A model generated the notes under the pieces. It was not told where the DNA came from and made no database searches. It saw only the letters and a list, made by a program, of their open reading frames with translations. A stretch of DNA of 64,000 nucleotides, from positions 310,001-374,000 of the forward strand of contig JACPUT010000018.1 of assembly GCA_016192145.1 (NCBI GenBank), written 5' to 3'. The DNA comes from Acidobacteriota bacterium (GTDB lineage Bacteria; Acidobacteriota; Holophagae; Holophagales; Holophagaceae). Positions 27,203 to 36,516 of this stretch are shown here, in pieces. The translations under genes were made by a program, and so were the position numbers. How positions within the stretch are numbered: the first letter of the stretch is position 1; every line of letters starts with the position of its first letter.

Positions 27203-27347
27203 GGGGTCCTCCTTGGGGTCCACTCGGAAGGTTAGGACCCCGGCACCACCTGCCAAGAGATGGCCGGGAATCGGTGATGGCGGGCGTTATCCGGAGCCCG
27301 GGATCCGGAGGCCCCGAAAGGGCTATGCTGTCCATCCCAGGTCGCCC

Positions 27348-29402
27348 ATGCCCAAAGCCATTCCCTTCCAACTCCACGCTCCCTACCAGGCCGCCGGCGA
27401 TCAGCCGGAAGCCATCGCCCAATTGGTGGCCGGAATCGAGGCGGGAGACCGCTTCCAAACTTTGCTGGGCGTCACGGGTTCCGGGAAGACCTTCACCATG
27501 GCGAGCGTCATCGAGAAGCTGCAGCGGCCGGCCCTGATCTTCGCCCCGAACAAGACGCTGGCGGCCCAGCTCTTCTCGGAGTTCAAGCAGTTCTTCCCCG
27601 ACAACGCGGTGGAGTATTTCGTCAGCTATTACGACTATTACCAGCCCGAGGCCTACGTGCCCGAGCGGGACCTCTTCATCGACAAGGACAGCAAGATCAA
27701 CGAGGAGCTGGAGAAGCTCCGGCTTTCGGCCACCCGCAACCTCTTCGAGCGGCGGGACACCATCGTGGTGGCATCGGTCTCCTGCATCTACGGCCTGGGC
27801 GATCCCAGCTCCTACCTGGGCCTGAGCCTCCAGCTCCAGGCCGGCGGGAGCGTGGAGCGCAGCGTGCTGCTGCGGGATCTCGTGGCGATCCAATACGCCC
27901 GCAACCAGGTGAGCTTCGAGCCGGGCACCTTCCGGGTGCGGGGCGACGTGGTGGAGGTCTATCCCGCTTACGAGGACGTGGCCTACCGCATCGAACTCTT
28001 CGGGGACGAGGTGGAGCGGCTTTCGAAGATCGATCCCCTGCGGGGCGTCGTCGTGGAGAAGCTGGATCAGCTCACCATCTGGCCCAAGACCCACTACGTG
28101 ACCCCCGAGGACAAACTCAAGATCGCCATCCGCGAGATCAAGGCGGAACTGGAGGCGCGGGAGAACGAGTACCGGGCCCAGAACAAGATGGTAGAGCTGC
28201 AGCGCCTCCACCAGCGCACCATCTACGACATCGAGATGCTGAAGGAGATGGGCACCTGCTCGGGCATCGAGAACTACAGCCGCTTCCTGGATGGCCGCCA
28301 GCCCGGGGAGCCGCCGCACACGCTGCTGGACTACTTCCCCGAGGATTTCCTCCTGTTCATGGATGAAAGCCACGTGGCCACGGGCCAGCTCCACGGCATG
28401 TACAACGGCGACCGCAGCCGCAAGACGACCTTGGTGGATTATGGCTTCCGCCTCCCATCCGCCCTCGATAACCGTCCCCTCAAATTCGAAGAATTCGAGG
28501 GGAGAGTGAACCAGGTGGTCTTCGTGAGCGCCACGCCCGGCAGCTATGAGCTGGAGCGGAGCGGGGGCGTCATCGCCGAGCAGGTGGTGCGGCCCACGGG
28601 CCTCGTGGACCCCCAAGTGGCCATCAAGCCCGTGGGCACCCAGGTGGATGACCTGTTGGAGGAGATCCGTCAGACCGTGGCCAAGAACGAGCGCGTGCTC
28701 GTCACGGTGCTCACCAAAAAGCTGGCGGAGCAACTCACCTCCTACTACCGAGAGGTGGGCGTGAAGGCGGAGTACCTGCACAGCGAGATCGACACCGTGG
28801 AGCGCGTGGAGCTGCTGCGGGGCCTGCGCCGGGGCGACTTCGACGTGCTCATCGGGATCAACCTGCTGCGGGAGGGCCTGGACCTGCCCGAGGTGAGCCT
28901 CGTGGCCATCCTCGACGCGGACAAGGAGGGCTTCCTCCGCAACACCCGCTCGCTGATCCAGACCATCGGGCGCGCCGCCCGTCACGTGAACGGCCGGGCC
29001 ATCCTCTACGCGGACCGCATGACGGGCTCCATCAAGGCCGCCCTGGAGGAGACGGGCCGCCGCCGGGCCAAGCAGCTGGCCTACAACGAGGCGAACGGCA
29101 TCACGCCCGAGAGCGTGAAACGGAATTTGGACGACGTGTTGGGCGAGGCCCTGGCCCGGGAGTTCGTGGGCGTGCCCAAGGTGGATCAGGCCGCGGAGGA
29201 TCCCATCCTCTACTTGGAAGACGCGGCCTTCGAAAGGGAGATGGTCAAGCTCGAGAAGAAGATGCGGGACCATGCCTCCAAGATGGAATTCGAGGAGGCG
29301 GCCCAGCTTCGGGACCGGGTCCACCGCCTGCGGCGGGAGCGCCTGATGGCTCCGGGGGAAAGCCCCCTGGCCCTGGCCTCGGGGCCCGTGGATGCCCCGT
29401 AG
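27348..29402 (+). CDS. uvrB: UvrABC excision nuclease subunit B
   Basis: UvrB verifies DNA damage after UvrA and recruits UvrC. The 684-residue product is complete. Walker A is [12 protein letters not shown], the beta-hairpin region is [21 protein letters not shown], and helicase motifs include DESHV and [12 protein letters not shown]. Motif VI is [15 protein letters not shown]. The C-terminal UVR coiled coil is [22 protein letters not shown]. The start at 27348 agrees with the family, with AGGT a few bases upstream. It is a single-gene unit divergent from the host-attachment gene. Confidence 0.97.
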   Translation: MPKAIPFQLHAPYQAAGDQPEAIAQLVAGIEAGDRFQTLLGVTGSGKTFTMASVIEKLQRPALIFAPNKTLAAQLFSEFKQFFPDNAVEYFVSYYDYYQPEAYVPERDLFIDKDSKINEELEKLRLSATRNLFERRDTIVVASVSCIYGLGDPSSYLGLSLQLQAGGSVERSVLLRDLVAIQYARNQVSFEPGTFRVRGDVVEVYPAYEDVAYRIELFGDEVERLSKIDPLRGVVVEKLDQLTIWPKTHYVTPEDKLKIAIREIKAELEARENEYRAQNKMVELQRLHQRTIYDIEMLKEMGTCSGIENYSRFLDGRQPGEPPHTLLDYFPEDFLLFMDESHVATGQLHGMYNGDRSRKTTLVDYGFRLPSALDNRPLKFEEFEGRVNQVVFVSATPGSYELERSGGVIAEQVVRPTGLVDPQVAIKPVGTQVDDLLEEIRQTVAKNERVLVTVLTKKLAEQLTSYYREVGVKAEYLHSEIDTVERVELLRGLRRGDFDVLIGINLLREGLDLPEVSLVAILDADKEGFLRNTRSLIQTIGRAARHVNGRAILYADRMTGSIKAALEETGRRRAKQLAYNEANGITPESVKRNLDDVLGEALAREFVGVPKVDQAAEDPILYLEDAAFEREMVKLEKKMRDHASKMEFEEAAQLRDRVHRLRRERLMAPGESPLALASGPVDAP

Positions 29403-29507
29403 GTGGAATTTCCAACTGGAGCGGAAATATAAGCCGGTGTTTTCACACCTAAAGACTTGTGCCGGGGGGAACCTCGTAACAAACTACCGGCCTCGGGGTA
29501 ACCCCCA

Positions 29508-31151
29508 ATGTCCCAATCGCTCCGTCTGCACGCACCTGGCCGCGCGCCCTGGACCCTAGAGCCGGAGCGGGGGGAGTACACGCTGGGGCGCAGCTCAGAT
29601 AATGACGTGGTCATCGAGGATCTGAGCCTCAGCCGCCACCATGCCAAGTTCAGATGGGCCGACGGGCATTGGCTCGTGGAAGACCTCCAATCCAAGAACG
29701 GGACCTCCCTGAACGGGCTCAAGCTCGAGGCCGCCGTGCGGATGGAGCCGGGCGACGAACTGGCCCCGGGCAACCTGAGGATCCAGGTGAAGGCCCTGGA
29801 TGAGACTGGCCCCAACGTCATCATCGAGGCGCGGGAAACGGGCCCTTGGGCGCCCTCCCTGATCATGAAGGCGCAGGAACTGCGGGCGGCCACCGTGCAG
29901 GCCTCGGAGGGCGCCCGCGCCGTGGCGGCGCTCACCTTCCTGGAAACCGTGGCCCTGGATCTGGTGAGGGAAGGGGAGACGACGGAGCAACTGGAGCGCC
30001 TGCTGGAGGGGCTCCAACACCACATGCAGGCGGACCGGGGCGCCATCCTGGTGCAATCCGAAGACAAGGGCTGGGGCACGATCGTGAGTCGCGGCTCCGA
30101 GCGGGATGGTTCCGCGATCCACCTACCGGGCACCTTGGTGGAAGCCTCCCTCCAGCGGGGCCAGGCCATCCTGATGTCCGACGTGGACAGCATGAAACCG
30201 GAGCTGATCTCGGCCTCCATCGTCCACTCCGGCATCCGATCGGCGCTGGTGACGCCCCTGGAGGCGGAGGGCACGATCCTGGGGCTCCTGTATCTGGATG
30301 CGGTGAACCCCACCCGCCACTTCGACCGGGAGGATCTCCGCCTGGCCACCCTCATCGCCCACCTGGCGGCCTCCCGGCTGCGCTCGGCGCGCCTGGAGGC
30401 CGAGGCCGAGACTCACCGGGATCTGGAGCGGGAGATGGTGCATGCCCGGCGCATCCAGCAGGGCTTCCTGCCGGCGGAGCCCGCCTGCGTGGAGGGCTTC
30501 GAGGTGCTGGGTTACAACGCGCCGGCCTGGCGGGTCTCCGGGGATCTCTTCGGTTCCTGGGTGCTGGAAGACGGGGCCTTTTGCGCCGCCGTGGCGGATG
30601 TCAGCGGCAAGGGCATGGGCCCGGGTCTTCTCATGGTCACCTTCCAGGCCTACATGGATGCCTGGGCGGACTGGTCGGCCCTGCCGCCGGTGCTGATGGA
30701 TCGGCTCTCCAGGGCCCTGGCCCGCCACACGGAGGCCAATCGGTACATCACGGCCTTCCTGGTCCACGTGGATCCGGAATCCGGCCGCCTGCGCTACGCC
30801 AGTGCCGGGCACCTTCCCGGGCTCCTGCGTCGCGGGGATGGCCGTGTGGAGATCCTCCAGGGGGAGGGCCTGCCGCTGGCCATGCTTCCCGGCCACGTCC
30901 CCTACCAGGGTGGGGAGACCGGCCTGGAACCCGGGGATGTCCTCCTCCTGTATACGGACGGCCTCACCGAGGCGGAATCCCCCGAGGGTGAGGAATATGG
31001 CATGGAGCGGCTCCAGGAACTGCTCGGGGAGATCGGGGGCCTGCCGCTGCCGGCCCTCAAGGACGCCCTCGTGAGCGCCCTCTCGGCCCATGGCCGGGGA
31101 GCGGCCGCCAAGGATGACCAGACCTTCTTGCTGCTTCGCCGAACGCGATAA
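29508..31151 (+). CDS. FHA-GAF-SpoIIE/RsbU-type protein phosphatase
   Basis: This signalling protein has 547 residues in three domains. An FHA domain at about 10-100 (YTLGRSSDNDVVIEDLSLSRHHAKF, then LQSKNGTSLNG) should bind phospho-threonine. A GAF domain lies at about 140-300. A PP2C-like SpoIIE domain spans about 320-545, with its metal sites in AVADVSGKGMGPGLLM and LLLYTDGLTEAES. It likely reads a phosphorylated partner and dephosphorylates another, as RsbU-type phosphatases do for anti-sigma antagonists. Two PEGA-type Ser/Thr kinases in this window are candidate partners. The 105-base leader carries a small hairpin (GGTGTTTTCACACC). Confidence 0.92.
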   Translation: MSQSLRLHAPGRAPWTLEPERGEYTLGRSSDNDVVIEDLSLSRHHAKFRWADGHWLVEDLQSKNGTSLNGLKLEAAVRMEPGDELAPGNLRIQVKALDETGPNVIIEARETGPWAPSLIMKAQELRAATVQASEGARAVAALTFLETVALDLVREGETTEQLERLLEGLQHHMQADRGAILVQSEDKGWGTIVSRGSERDGSAIHLPGTLVEASLQRGQAILMSDVDSMKPELISASIVHSGIRSALVTPLEAEGTILGLLYLDAVNPTRHFDREDLRLATLIAHLAASRLRSARLEAEAETHRDLEREMVHARRIQQGFLPAEPACVEGFEVLGYNAPAWRVSGDLFGSWVLEDGAFCAAVADVSGKGMGPGLLMVTFQAYMDAWADWSALPPVLMDRLSRALARHTEANRYITAFLVHVDPESGRLRYASAGHLPGLLRRGDGRVEILQGEGLPLAMLPGHVPYQGGETGLEPGDVLLLYTDGLTEAESPEGEEYGMERLQELLGEIGGLPLPALKDALVSALSAHGRGAAAKDDQTFLLLRRTR

Positions 31152-31241
31152 CCAGGGCAAACTGGAAGGCTCCATCCCTGCGCCCTTCAGGCGAGCGGGA
31201 GCCACGCCCAGCGTGGCGTACGATGGAAACCGGAGTTCTCC

Positions 31242-31556
31242 ATGCTCACCCCGAAGCAACGCCAGTTCCTCAAGGCCCAGGCCCATGTCCTCAAGCCCAC
31301 CGTCCACATCGGAAAGGGCGGGGTCACCCCCGGTCTGACCGCAGAGCTGGATCAGATGCTCGAGAACCTGGAGCTCATGAAGATCAAGCTGAACCAGAAC
31401 ACCTTTGAAGACGAGGAGGGCGTGGTGGCGGCCCTGACCTCCCGGGTCGAAGGGCTCGAACACGTCTGGACCATCGGCCACACGGTGCTGGTCTTCCGGG
31501 CCAGCCGGAACCGGCCCACCAAGTACCCGCTGCCTCCGGTCAAGGCCGCCGAGTAA
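31242..31556 (+). CDS. yhbY: Ribosome assembly RNA-binding protein YhbY (CRM domain)
   Basis: YhbY binds the precursor of the large ribosomal subunit. The 104-residue product is a single CRM domain: LTPKQRQFLKAQAHVLKPTVHIGKGGVTP, then a helix LTAELDQMLENLELMKIKL, and the ending HTVLVFRASRNR. The GKGG loop is the conserved RNA-contact motif. GAG lies upstream of the ATG, with no perfect Shine-Dalgarno sequence. It lies between two FHA-domain signalling genes, all in the same direction, but nothing links the functions. Confidence 0.92.
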   Translation: MLTPKQRQFLKAQAHVLKPTVHIGKGGVTPGLTAELDQMLENLELMKIKLNQNTFEDEEGVVAALTSRVEGLEHVWTIGHTVLVFRASRNRPTKYPLPPVKAAE

Positions 31557-31624
31557 TCCACGGGCCATCTTCCGGGGAACCCTCCTCAATTCAATGGGAG
31601 CGTCATCCACGCCGAAGAGTGGTC

Positions 31625-33724
31625 ATGCCATGGCTCTCCTGGTTTGACGGCCCAATCCTGATCCGACATCGGATGACGGGGGAGGTCCGCCTGGGGCGGG
31701 ATTCCTCCCAATGCGAGGTGGTGGCCCCCTCCGGGCACGAGGCATTGAGCCGGATCCACGCGCAGGTCTCCGAGCACCGGGGGGAATGGTGGGTCAAGGA
31801 TTTGAGCAGCCAGGGCAGCTCCCTCAACGGGCTTCCGCTCAACTCCAGCGGGAACCGCCTCCAGTCGGGTGATGAGCTGGATCTCGCGGGCTGGGTCATC
31901 TCCTATTCGGAGGGATTTCCCGGGCTGGATGGCGAAGTCTTCGCGGAGCGGGTGGGGGAACTGGCGGAGGAGATCCGGCCGGAGCCGACCCATACCCTGC
32001 TGTTGCTGCGCGGGCTGGAACTGCTTCACCGGGGGACGGAACGCCTCCTGCGGGAAACGGACTCGGATCAGCTCATCCGGGGGCTGGTGGAGGAGGCCAT
32101 GCATCTGCTCCTGGCCGACCGGGGCTTCCTGGTGATGTTGCAACCCGATGGCACCCGTCGCACGGCCCACCGGGTGGGGGATGTCAACGAGGCCATCGGG
32201 CTCAGCCGCTCGGTGCTGGATTACGTCTCCCAGGAACGGGTGGCCGTCCTCTCCAACAGCCCCCTGGCGGATCCCCGCTTCGGGGGGATGAGCCTCGTGG
32301 AAATGCATCGGGGCGGCCTCCTCTGCGCTCCCCTCAGCATGGACGACCAGCTTCAGGGTTTCCTCTACCTCGACCGCGAAGAGGCCCGCCGCCCCTTCAC
32401 CCGGTTCGATCTCGCCCTGTTCCAGGCCTTCGTTCGGCAGGGGGTGCTGGCCATGCGCCACACCCTTCTGTCCCGCCGGGCCCTCGGTCAGGCGGAATTG
32501 CAGGGGGAGCTGCTGCGCCTGCGTGGAATCCACCAGCGGGAGCGGGAGGAAAGGGCCCAGCTGATGCTGGCCATGGAGCGGCCCCTCCACTGGGTCCAGG
32601 GCTTCGCCCGGCAATTGAACCTGGATGGGGCCCAGGCCCTGCGGCAGCAGCTGGAGCGCATGGGGGAACTCATCGAACACGGCCTCGGCATGGGAGAGCT
32701 CGCCGCCTCGCCCGCGGCGGGGCACCCCTGGAAGGTGGAAGCGCTCCAAGAAGAACTCGCCGGCCGATGGACGGATCTGCTGCGGGTGGTCGGCGTCCAG
32801 GTGGCCTGGCCGACGCCTCCCGGGGGCTCCATCTGGGTGGGTGGGGGACCCGTTTCGCCGGCCCTGGGAGGGCTGGTGGAGCCCTTGCTGCTCCAGCTCC
32901 CCACGGGCAGCGAGTTCCGCCCGACCTGGTACATGGACCGGGGTTACGTGGTGCTCCGGATGGGCTTCCCCGCCTCGGTGCAGGCGCCCCTCCCGGATCC
33001 CTGGACCCGCCGCATTCTCAACGAAGGCGGGCTCCGTTGGCGTTGGTCGGATCAGACCCTCTACCTGCATTTCCCGGAAGGTCCGGATTCCCTGCCGGAG
33101 GAACCCCTCCGTCCCCTGCTCGGCCTCGTGACCGAAGAGCTGGGCTTGCTGGGGCTCTTCCAAAGCGCCGCCGAGGCCGGCGAGCTGGGCCTCTTCCCCT
33201 TGGAGGAAGAGCCGCCCGTGCCACCCCTGCCGCGCTTCCGCATGCTGGTGGTGGATGTCCAGGGCGTGAAGGATCCCAAGGCCTGCATCCGGGCCTATCG
33301 GCAGCACCCCAGCTTCACCACCACTCCGATCCTGGCCGTGCGCACCCGGGAGGATCTGAGCGCCGAGCTCATCCAGGCCGGGGCGACGGACTGGCTGAAT
33401 GAGGGCTTCCGCTGGGAGGCCCTGCATCATCGCCTCCAGGTGCTGCGCGGCCACCAGGCTCTGCAGGAAAAGGCCCTGGAAGCGGGCCGGCTGGATACCT
33501 TCAGGCAGATGGCCGGCACCCTGAAGCACGAGATCAACAACCCGCTGGCCGTGATCTCCATGCAGGTGGAGATGCTCCAGCGGAAGTACCCCGAGGAGCC
33601 CAAGCTGGTGAAGATCGGGGAAATGGTCGAGCGGATCCGGGGCCTCGTCCAGGTGCTCCAGAAAATGCGCGAAATGAAGCTCGAGGACTACGCGGACGGT
33701 TCCAGCATCCTGAAGCTCGGGTAA
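31625..33724 (+). CDS. FHA-GAF protein with degenerate kinase core and C-terminal H-box
   Basis: The 699-residue product begins with an FHA domain (RLGRDSSQCEVVAP, then LSRIHAQVSEH and DLSSQGSSLNG) and continues with a GAF domain at about 140-295. Residues of about 310-490 look like a histidine kinase core that has lost its catalytic His and the N/G boxes. Residues of about 530-610 resemble a receiver domain without the usual Asp set. The C-terminus has a real H-box, TLKHEINNPLAVI, but the protein ends about 65 residues later with no ATPase domain. It probably works as a scaffold or phospho-acceptor. A GTG at 31619 is an alternative start. Confidence 0.82.
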   Translation: MPWLSWFDGPILIRHRMTGEVRLGRDSSQCEVVAPSGHEALSRIHAQVSEHRGEWWVKDLSSQGSSLNGLPLNSSGNRLQSGDELDLAGWVISYSEGFPGLDGEVFAERVGELAEEIRPEPTHTLLLLRGLELLHRGTERLLRETDSDQLIRGLVEEAMHLLLADRGFLVMLQPDGTRRTAHRVGDVNEAIGLSRSVLDYVSQERVAVLSNSPLADPRFGGMSLVEMHRGGLLCAPLSMDDQLQGFLYLDREEARRPFTRFDLALFQAFVRQGVLAMRHTLLSRRALGQAELQGELLRLRGIHQREREERAQLMLAMERPLHWVQGFARQLNLDGAQALRQQLERMGELIEHGLGMGELAASPAAGHPWKVEALQEELAGRWTDLLRVVGVQVAWPTPPGGSIWVGGGPVSPALGGLVEPLLLQLPTGSEFRPTWYMDRGYVVLRMGFPASVQAPLPDPWTRRILNEGGLRWRWSDQTLYLHFPEGPDSLPEEPLRPLLGLVTEELGLLGLFQSAAEAGELGLFPLEEEPPVPPLPRFRMLVVDVQGVKDPKACIRAYRQHPSFTTTPILAVRTREDLSAELIQAGATDWLNEGFRWEALHHRLQVLRGHQALQEKALEAGRLDTFRQMAGTLKHEINNPLAVISMQVEMLQRKYPEEPKLVKIGEMVERIRGLVQVLQKMREMKLEDYADGSSILKLG

Positions 33725-33725
33725 C

Positions 33726-34184
33726 TCAGAGCCCCGAGTCCAGCCAGGGAAGGACCTCGCTGGGGGCGCCTGGGATCTCGCCGCCGCGGACGGCGACCAC
33801 CACGAGCCAGCCCGCCGGGCGCTTGAGGTTGGCGAGATCCATGACGAGCACCTTCCCGGGGGAGGGTAGGTCGGGTCTGCGCCGTTCCAGGACGACTTCG
33901 CCCCGGGCGAAGAGCTCCTGGGGGGATGGGCGGGAGAGGCCCAGGGGCATCCAGATCAGGCGGACCTGCTCCAAGCCCACCAGGGAATCCCCGCCCGAAT
34001 CCTGCGAGGGCAGGGTCACTTCCAGCTGCCGAAGGGCCTTCCAGCGGGCCCCAGGGGCTCGGGCGGGGCGGCGGACGTGGGGAACGGGATCCCCCTTCCG
34101 CCCGCACCCCAGGGTGGAAGCACAGACCAGGAGGTTCAGGGCCACGAGGGCCTTTGGTAGGCTGGAGGGTCGCATCGCACCCAT
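33726..34184 (-). CDS. Small lipoprotein with CGRKGDP motif
   Basis: The 152-residue product has a lipoprotein signal: a hydrophobic stretch (LVALNLLVCAST) then LGC, where the Cys would be lipidated. The mature start CGRKGDPVPH resembles that of small LptM/YifL-like lipoproteins (CGxKGP). The rest forms beta strands (QLEVTLP, VRLIWMPLG, KVLVMDLANL, WLVVVAVRGG). It could be a fibronectin-like domain. Start codons at 34184 and 34175 are both possible. The first is only 14 bases from the divergent accC ATG. Function is unknown; an envelope role is inferred. Confidence 0.75.
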   Translation of the reverse strand: MGAMRPSSLPKALVALNLLVCASTLGCGRKGDPVPHVRRPARAPGARWKALRQLEVTLPSQDSGGDSLVGLEQVRLIWMPLGLSRPSPQELFARGEVVLERRRPDLPSPGKVLVMDLANLKRPAGWLVVVAVRGGEIPGAPSEVLPWLDSGL

Positions 34185-34198
34185 TCTGAGGCCGTCCC

Positions 34199-35689
34199 AT
34201 GCCCGTTACCAAAGTCCTCATCGCAAATCGCGGGGAAATCGCCTGCCGCGTGATCCGCACCTGCCGGGAGATGGGCATCCCCACCGTGGCCGTCTATTCC
34301 GAGGCGGACCGCGGCGCCCTGCACGTCCGCATGGCGGATGAGGCCTACTTCATCGGCCCCGCCGCGGCCCGGGAGAGCTACCTGGTGGTGGAGAAGATCC
34401 TGGAGGTGGCGAAGCGCAGCGGCGCCGACGCCATCCACCCCGGCTACGGTTTCCTGAGCGAGAACGCCGAAGCCGCCAAGCTCTTCACGGAGCACGGCAT
34501 CACCTTCATCGGCCCCCGCCCCGAATCCATCGTGAGCATGGGCTCCAAGACCGCGGCCCGAAACGTGGCCATCGAAGCGGGCTGCCCCGTGGTGCCCGGC
34601 ATCCAAAAGACGATGACGGAAGCGGAACTCCTGGTCGAATCCGAGAAGATGGGCTTCCCCGTGATGCTCAAGGCGGCCATGGGCGGCGGCGGCAAGGGCA
34701 TGCGCCTCGTCACCAAGCCCGAGGAATTCACCTCGTCGCTGGCCCGGGCCCGGGGCGAGGCCCTGAGCAGCTTCGGGGACGACTCCGTGTACGTGGAAAA
34801 GGCGATCCTCCAGCCCCGCCACATCGAGATCCAGGTCTTCGGCGATACCCACGGCAACTACGTCTACCTGTGGGAGCGTGAGTGCAGCGTGCAGCGCCGC
34901 CATCAGAAGGTCATCGAGGAGGCCCCCAGCCCCCACGTCACGCCGGAGATGCGCAAGGCCATGGGCGAGGCCGCCCTCAAGGTGGCCCGGGCCGTGAACT
35001 ACGTGGGTGCGGGCACCGTGGAGTTCCTGGCGGATGCCGACCGCAACTTCTACTTCCTGGAAATGAACACCCGCCTCCAGGTGGAGCATCCCGTCACCGA
35101 GTGGATCACGGGCCTGGACCTCGTGAAGTGGCAGATCCTCGTGGCCCGCGGCGAGAAGCTGCCCCTCACCCAGGAGCAGATCCAGCTCAACGGCTGGGCC
35201 ATGGAGTGCCGCATCTACGCCGAGGATCCCGACAAGAACTTCATGCCCAGCCCCGGCATGGTGACCTTCCTCCGCACCCCCGCAGGCCCCAGCGTGCGCG
35301 ACGACTCCGGCGTGTACGAGGGCTCCGAGGTGCCCATGTTCTACGACCCCATGATCTCCAAGCTCTCCACCTGGGGCCCCACGCGCCTGGAGGCCATCGA
35401 CAAGATGAAGATGGCCCTGGGCGAGTACCGCATCGGGGGCATCCGCCACAACGTGGAGTTCCACAAGGTGCTGATGGATCACGAGCCCTTCCGCTCCGGC
35501 GCCATCCACACGGGCATGCTCGACAAGCCCTTCTGGAAGAAGAAGGAGCAGGGGCCCAGCCTCAAGTTCGCCGTGGCCGCCGCCCTGATGCAAGAGATGG
35601 AGGCCGAGGAGCGGCGGGCCATGCAACCCGCGGGCACCGAGGGCACCTCCAGTGCCTGGAAGCAGTTCGGCAAGTTCAACCGTCTTTAA
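34199..35689 (+). CDS. accC: Biotin carboxylase subunit of an acyl-CoA carboxylase
   Basis: This subunit carboxylates biotin using ATP and bicarbonate. The 496-residue product has the standard three domains: KVLIANRGEIACRVIRTCREMGI at the start, HPGYGFLSENAEAA, the ATP-grasp glycine loop MGGGGKGMRLV, the catalytic ERECSVQRRHQKVIEEAPSP, EMNTRLQVEHPVTEW and a C-terminal domain. The C-terminal tail is about 40 residues longer than E. coli AccC. The partner biotin carrier is the next gene. With a carrier of this type the pair may belong to acetyl- or propionyl-CoA carboxylase. No carboxyltransferase gene is in the window. GAGG 7 bases upstream fixes the start. Confidence 0.95.
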   Translation: MPVTKVLIANRGEIACRVIRTCREMGIPTVAVYSEADRGALHVRMADEAYFIGPAAARESYLVVEKILEVAKRSGADAIHPGYGFLSENAEAAKLFTEHGITFIGPRPESIVSMGSKTAARNVAIEAGCPVVPGIQKTMTEAELLVESEKMGFPVMLKAAMGGGGKGMRLVTKPEEFTSSLARARGEALSSFGDDSVYVEKAILQPRHIEIQVFGDTHGNYVYLWERECSVQRRHQKVIEEAPSPHVTPEMRKAMGEAALKVARAVNYVGAGTVEFLADADRNFYFLEMNTRLQVEHPVTEWITGLDLVKWQILVARGEKLPLTQEQIQLNGWAMECRIYAEDPDKNFMPSPGMVTFLRTPAGPSVRDDSGVYEGSEVPMFYDPMISKLSTWGPTRLEAIDKMKMALGEYRIGGIRHNVEFHKVLMDHEPFRSGAIHTGMLDKPFWKKKEQGPSLKFAVAAALMQEMEAEERRAMQPAGTEGTSSAWKQFGKFNRL

Positions 35690-35691
35690 TC

Positions 35692-35764
35692 ATCCGCAGA
35701 TTACGCAGATGACGCAGATTCACACTCCGCGCTTTAATCTGCGTAATCTGCGAAATCCGCGGAT
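35692..35764. repeat. Inverted repeat of CGCAGATTA words between accC and the biotin carrier gene
   Basis: Arms 35692-35720 and 35736-35764 are 29 bases each and pair at 26 positions. Each is built from two or three copies of CGCAGATTA/CGCAGATGA. It fills the spacer within an operon. The right arm ends 6 bases before the next ATG, so no usual ribosome site is visible there. Confidence 0.8.
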
Positions 35765-35770
35765 AAACCC

Positions 35771-36295
35771 ATGAAGCGCACCCTCATCGTCGGCAAAGAT
35801 CAGATTGAAGTGGAACTCACCCACCTCGATGGCGTGGACACGCTGATTTGGAATGGGGAGGCCACCCCCGTGGACCTCCGCGAAGTGGAGCCCGGTTGCT
35901 ACTCCGTCATCATCGAAGGGCGCAGCGTGGACGTGCGCCTCGACGCGGCCAAGCACCCGGATCCCGACCTCCACGCCTTCCGCGCCAGCCTCTACGACGG
36001 CGCCTACGAGTTCGCCCTGCAGGACCCCCGCAAGGCCCTGCTGGCCGCGGCCGGGGGCGCCGGCGCCGCCGGGGGCGTGCTCACCGCGCCCATGCCCGGC
36101 AAGGTCGTGAAACTCCTCGTGAAGGAAGGCGACAAGGTCGAAGAGGGGCAATCCCTCTTGATCCTCGAAGCGATGAAGATGCAGAACGAGTTCAAGAGCC
36201 CTTCCCCGGGGATCGTGGTCAGGCTCCAGGTGGCCGAGGGGGGCACGGTGGAGACCGCCCAGGCGATGGTCACGCTGGGGCCGCTGGAGGCCTGA
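35771..36295 (+). CDS. Biotin carboxyl carrier protein subunit
   Basis: This protein carries the biotin between the two active sites of an acyl-CoA carboxylase. The 174-residue product has an N-terminal beta domain of about 95 residues (LIVGKDQIEVELTHLDGVD). A Gly/Ala-rich linker (AAAGGAGAAGG) precedes a C-terminal biotinyl domain (VLTAPMPGKVVKLLVKEGDKVEEGQ). The biotinylated residue is Lys136 in EAMKMQNEF. The layout is like the carrier of propionyl-CoA-type carboxylases more than like E. coli AccB. It lies downstream of the biotin carboxylase gene across a 29-bp-armed inverted repeat. Confidence 0.93.
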   Translation: MKRTLIVGKDQIEVELTHLDGVDTLIWNGEATPVDLREVEPGCYSVIIEGRSVDVRLDAAKHPDPDLHAFRASLYDGAYEFALQDPRKALLAAAGGAGAAGGVLTAPMPGKVVKLLVKEGDKVEEGQSLLILEAMKMQNEFKSPSPGIVVRLQVAEGGTVETAQAMVTLGPLEA

Positions 36296-36516
36296 GGCGG
36301 GAGGTTCGGTGGATCGCCGGAGGCGACGCCCAGCGGATTCAGAACGCGTTCCAGAGTCCCTCCGCCGGGGTCATGGTCCACCTTCATGGGGTCCGGGTGG
36401 CGGGGTGAAGGCCCAAGGAGAAGACGTCGAAGGGAGGAAGACGGAGGCCGACATCCCACAGTAGTGGGGTAACCTGCCGGGGAGCCTTCGGGCCCCCGGT
36501 TAATCGAGGAGGTGGG

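Noticed and set aside
29403-29507. Possible riboswitch in the leader of the FHA-GAF-phosphatase gene
   Set aside because: There is a short hairpin (GGTGTTTTCACACC) and a G-rich stretch, but I could not match the conserved core of any known riboswitch.
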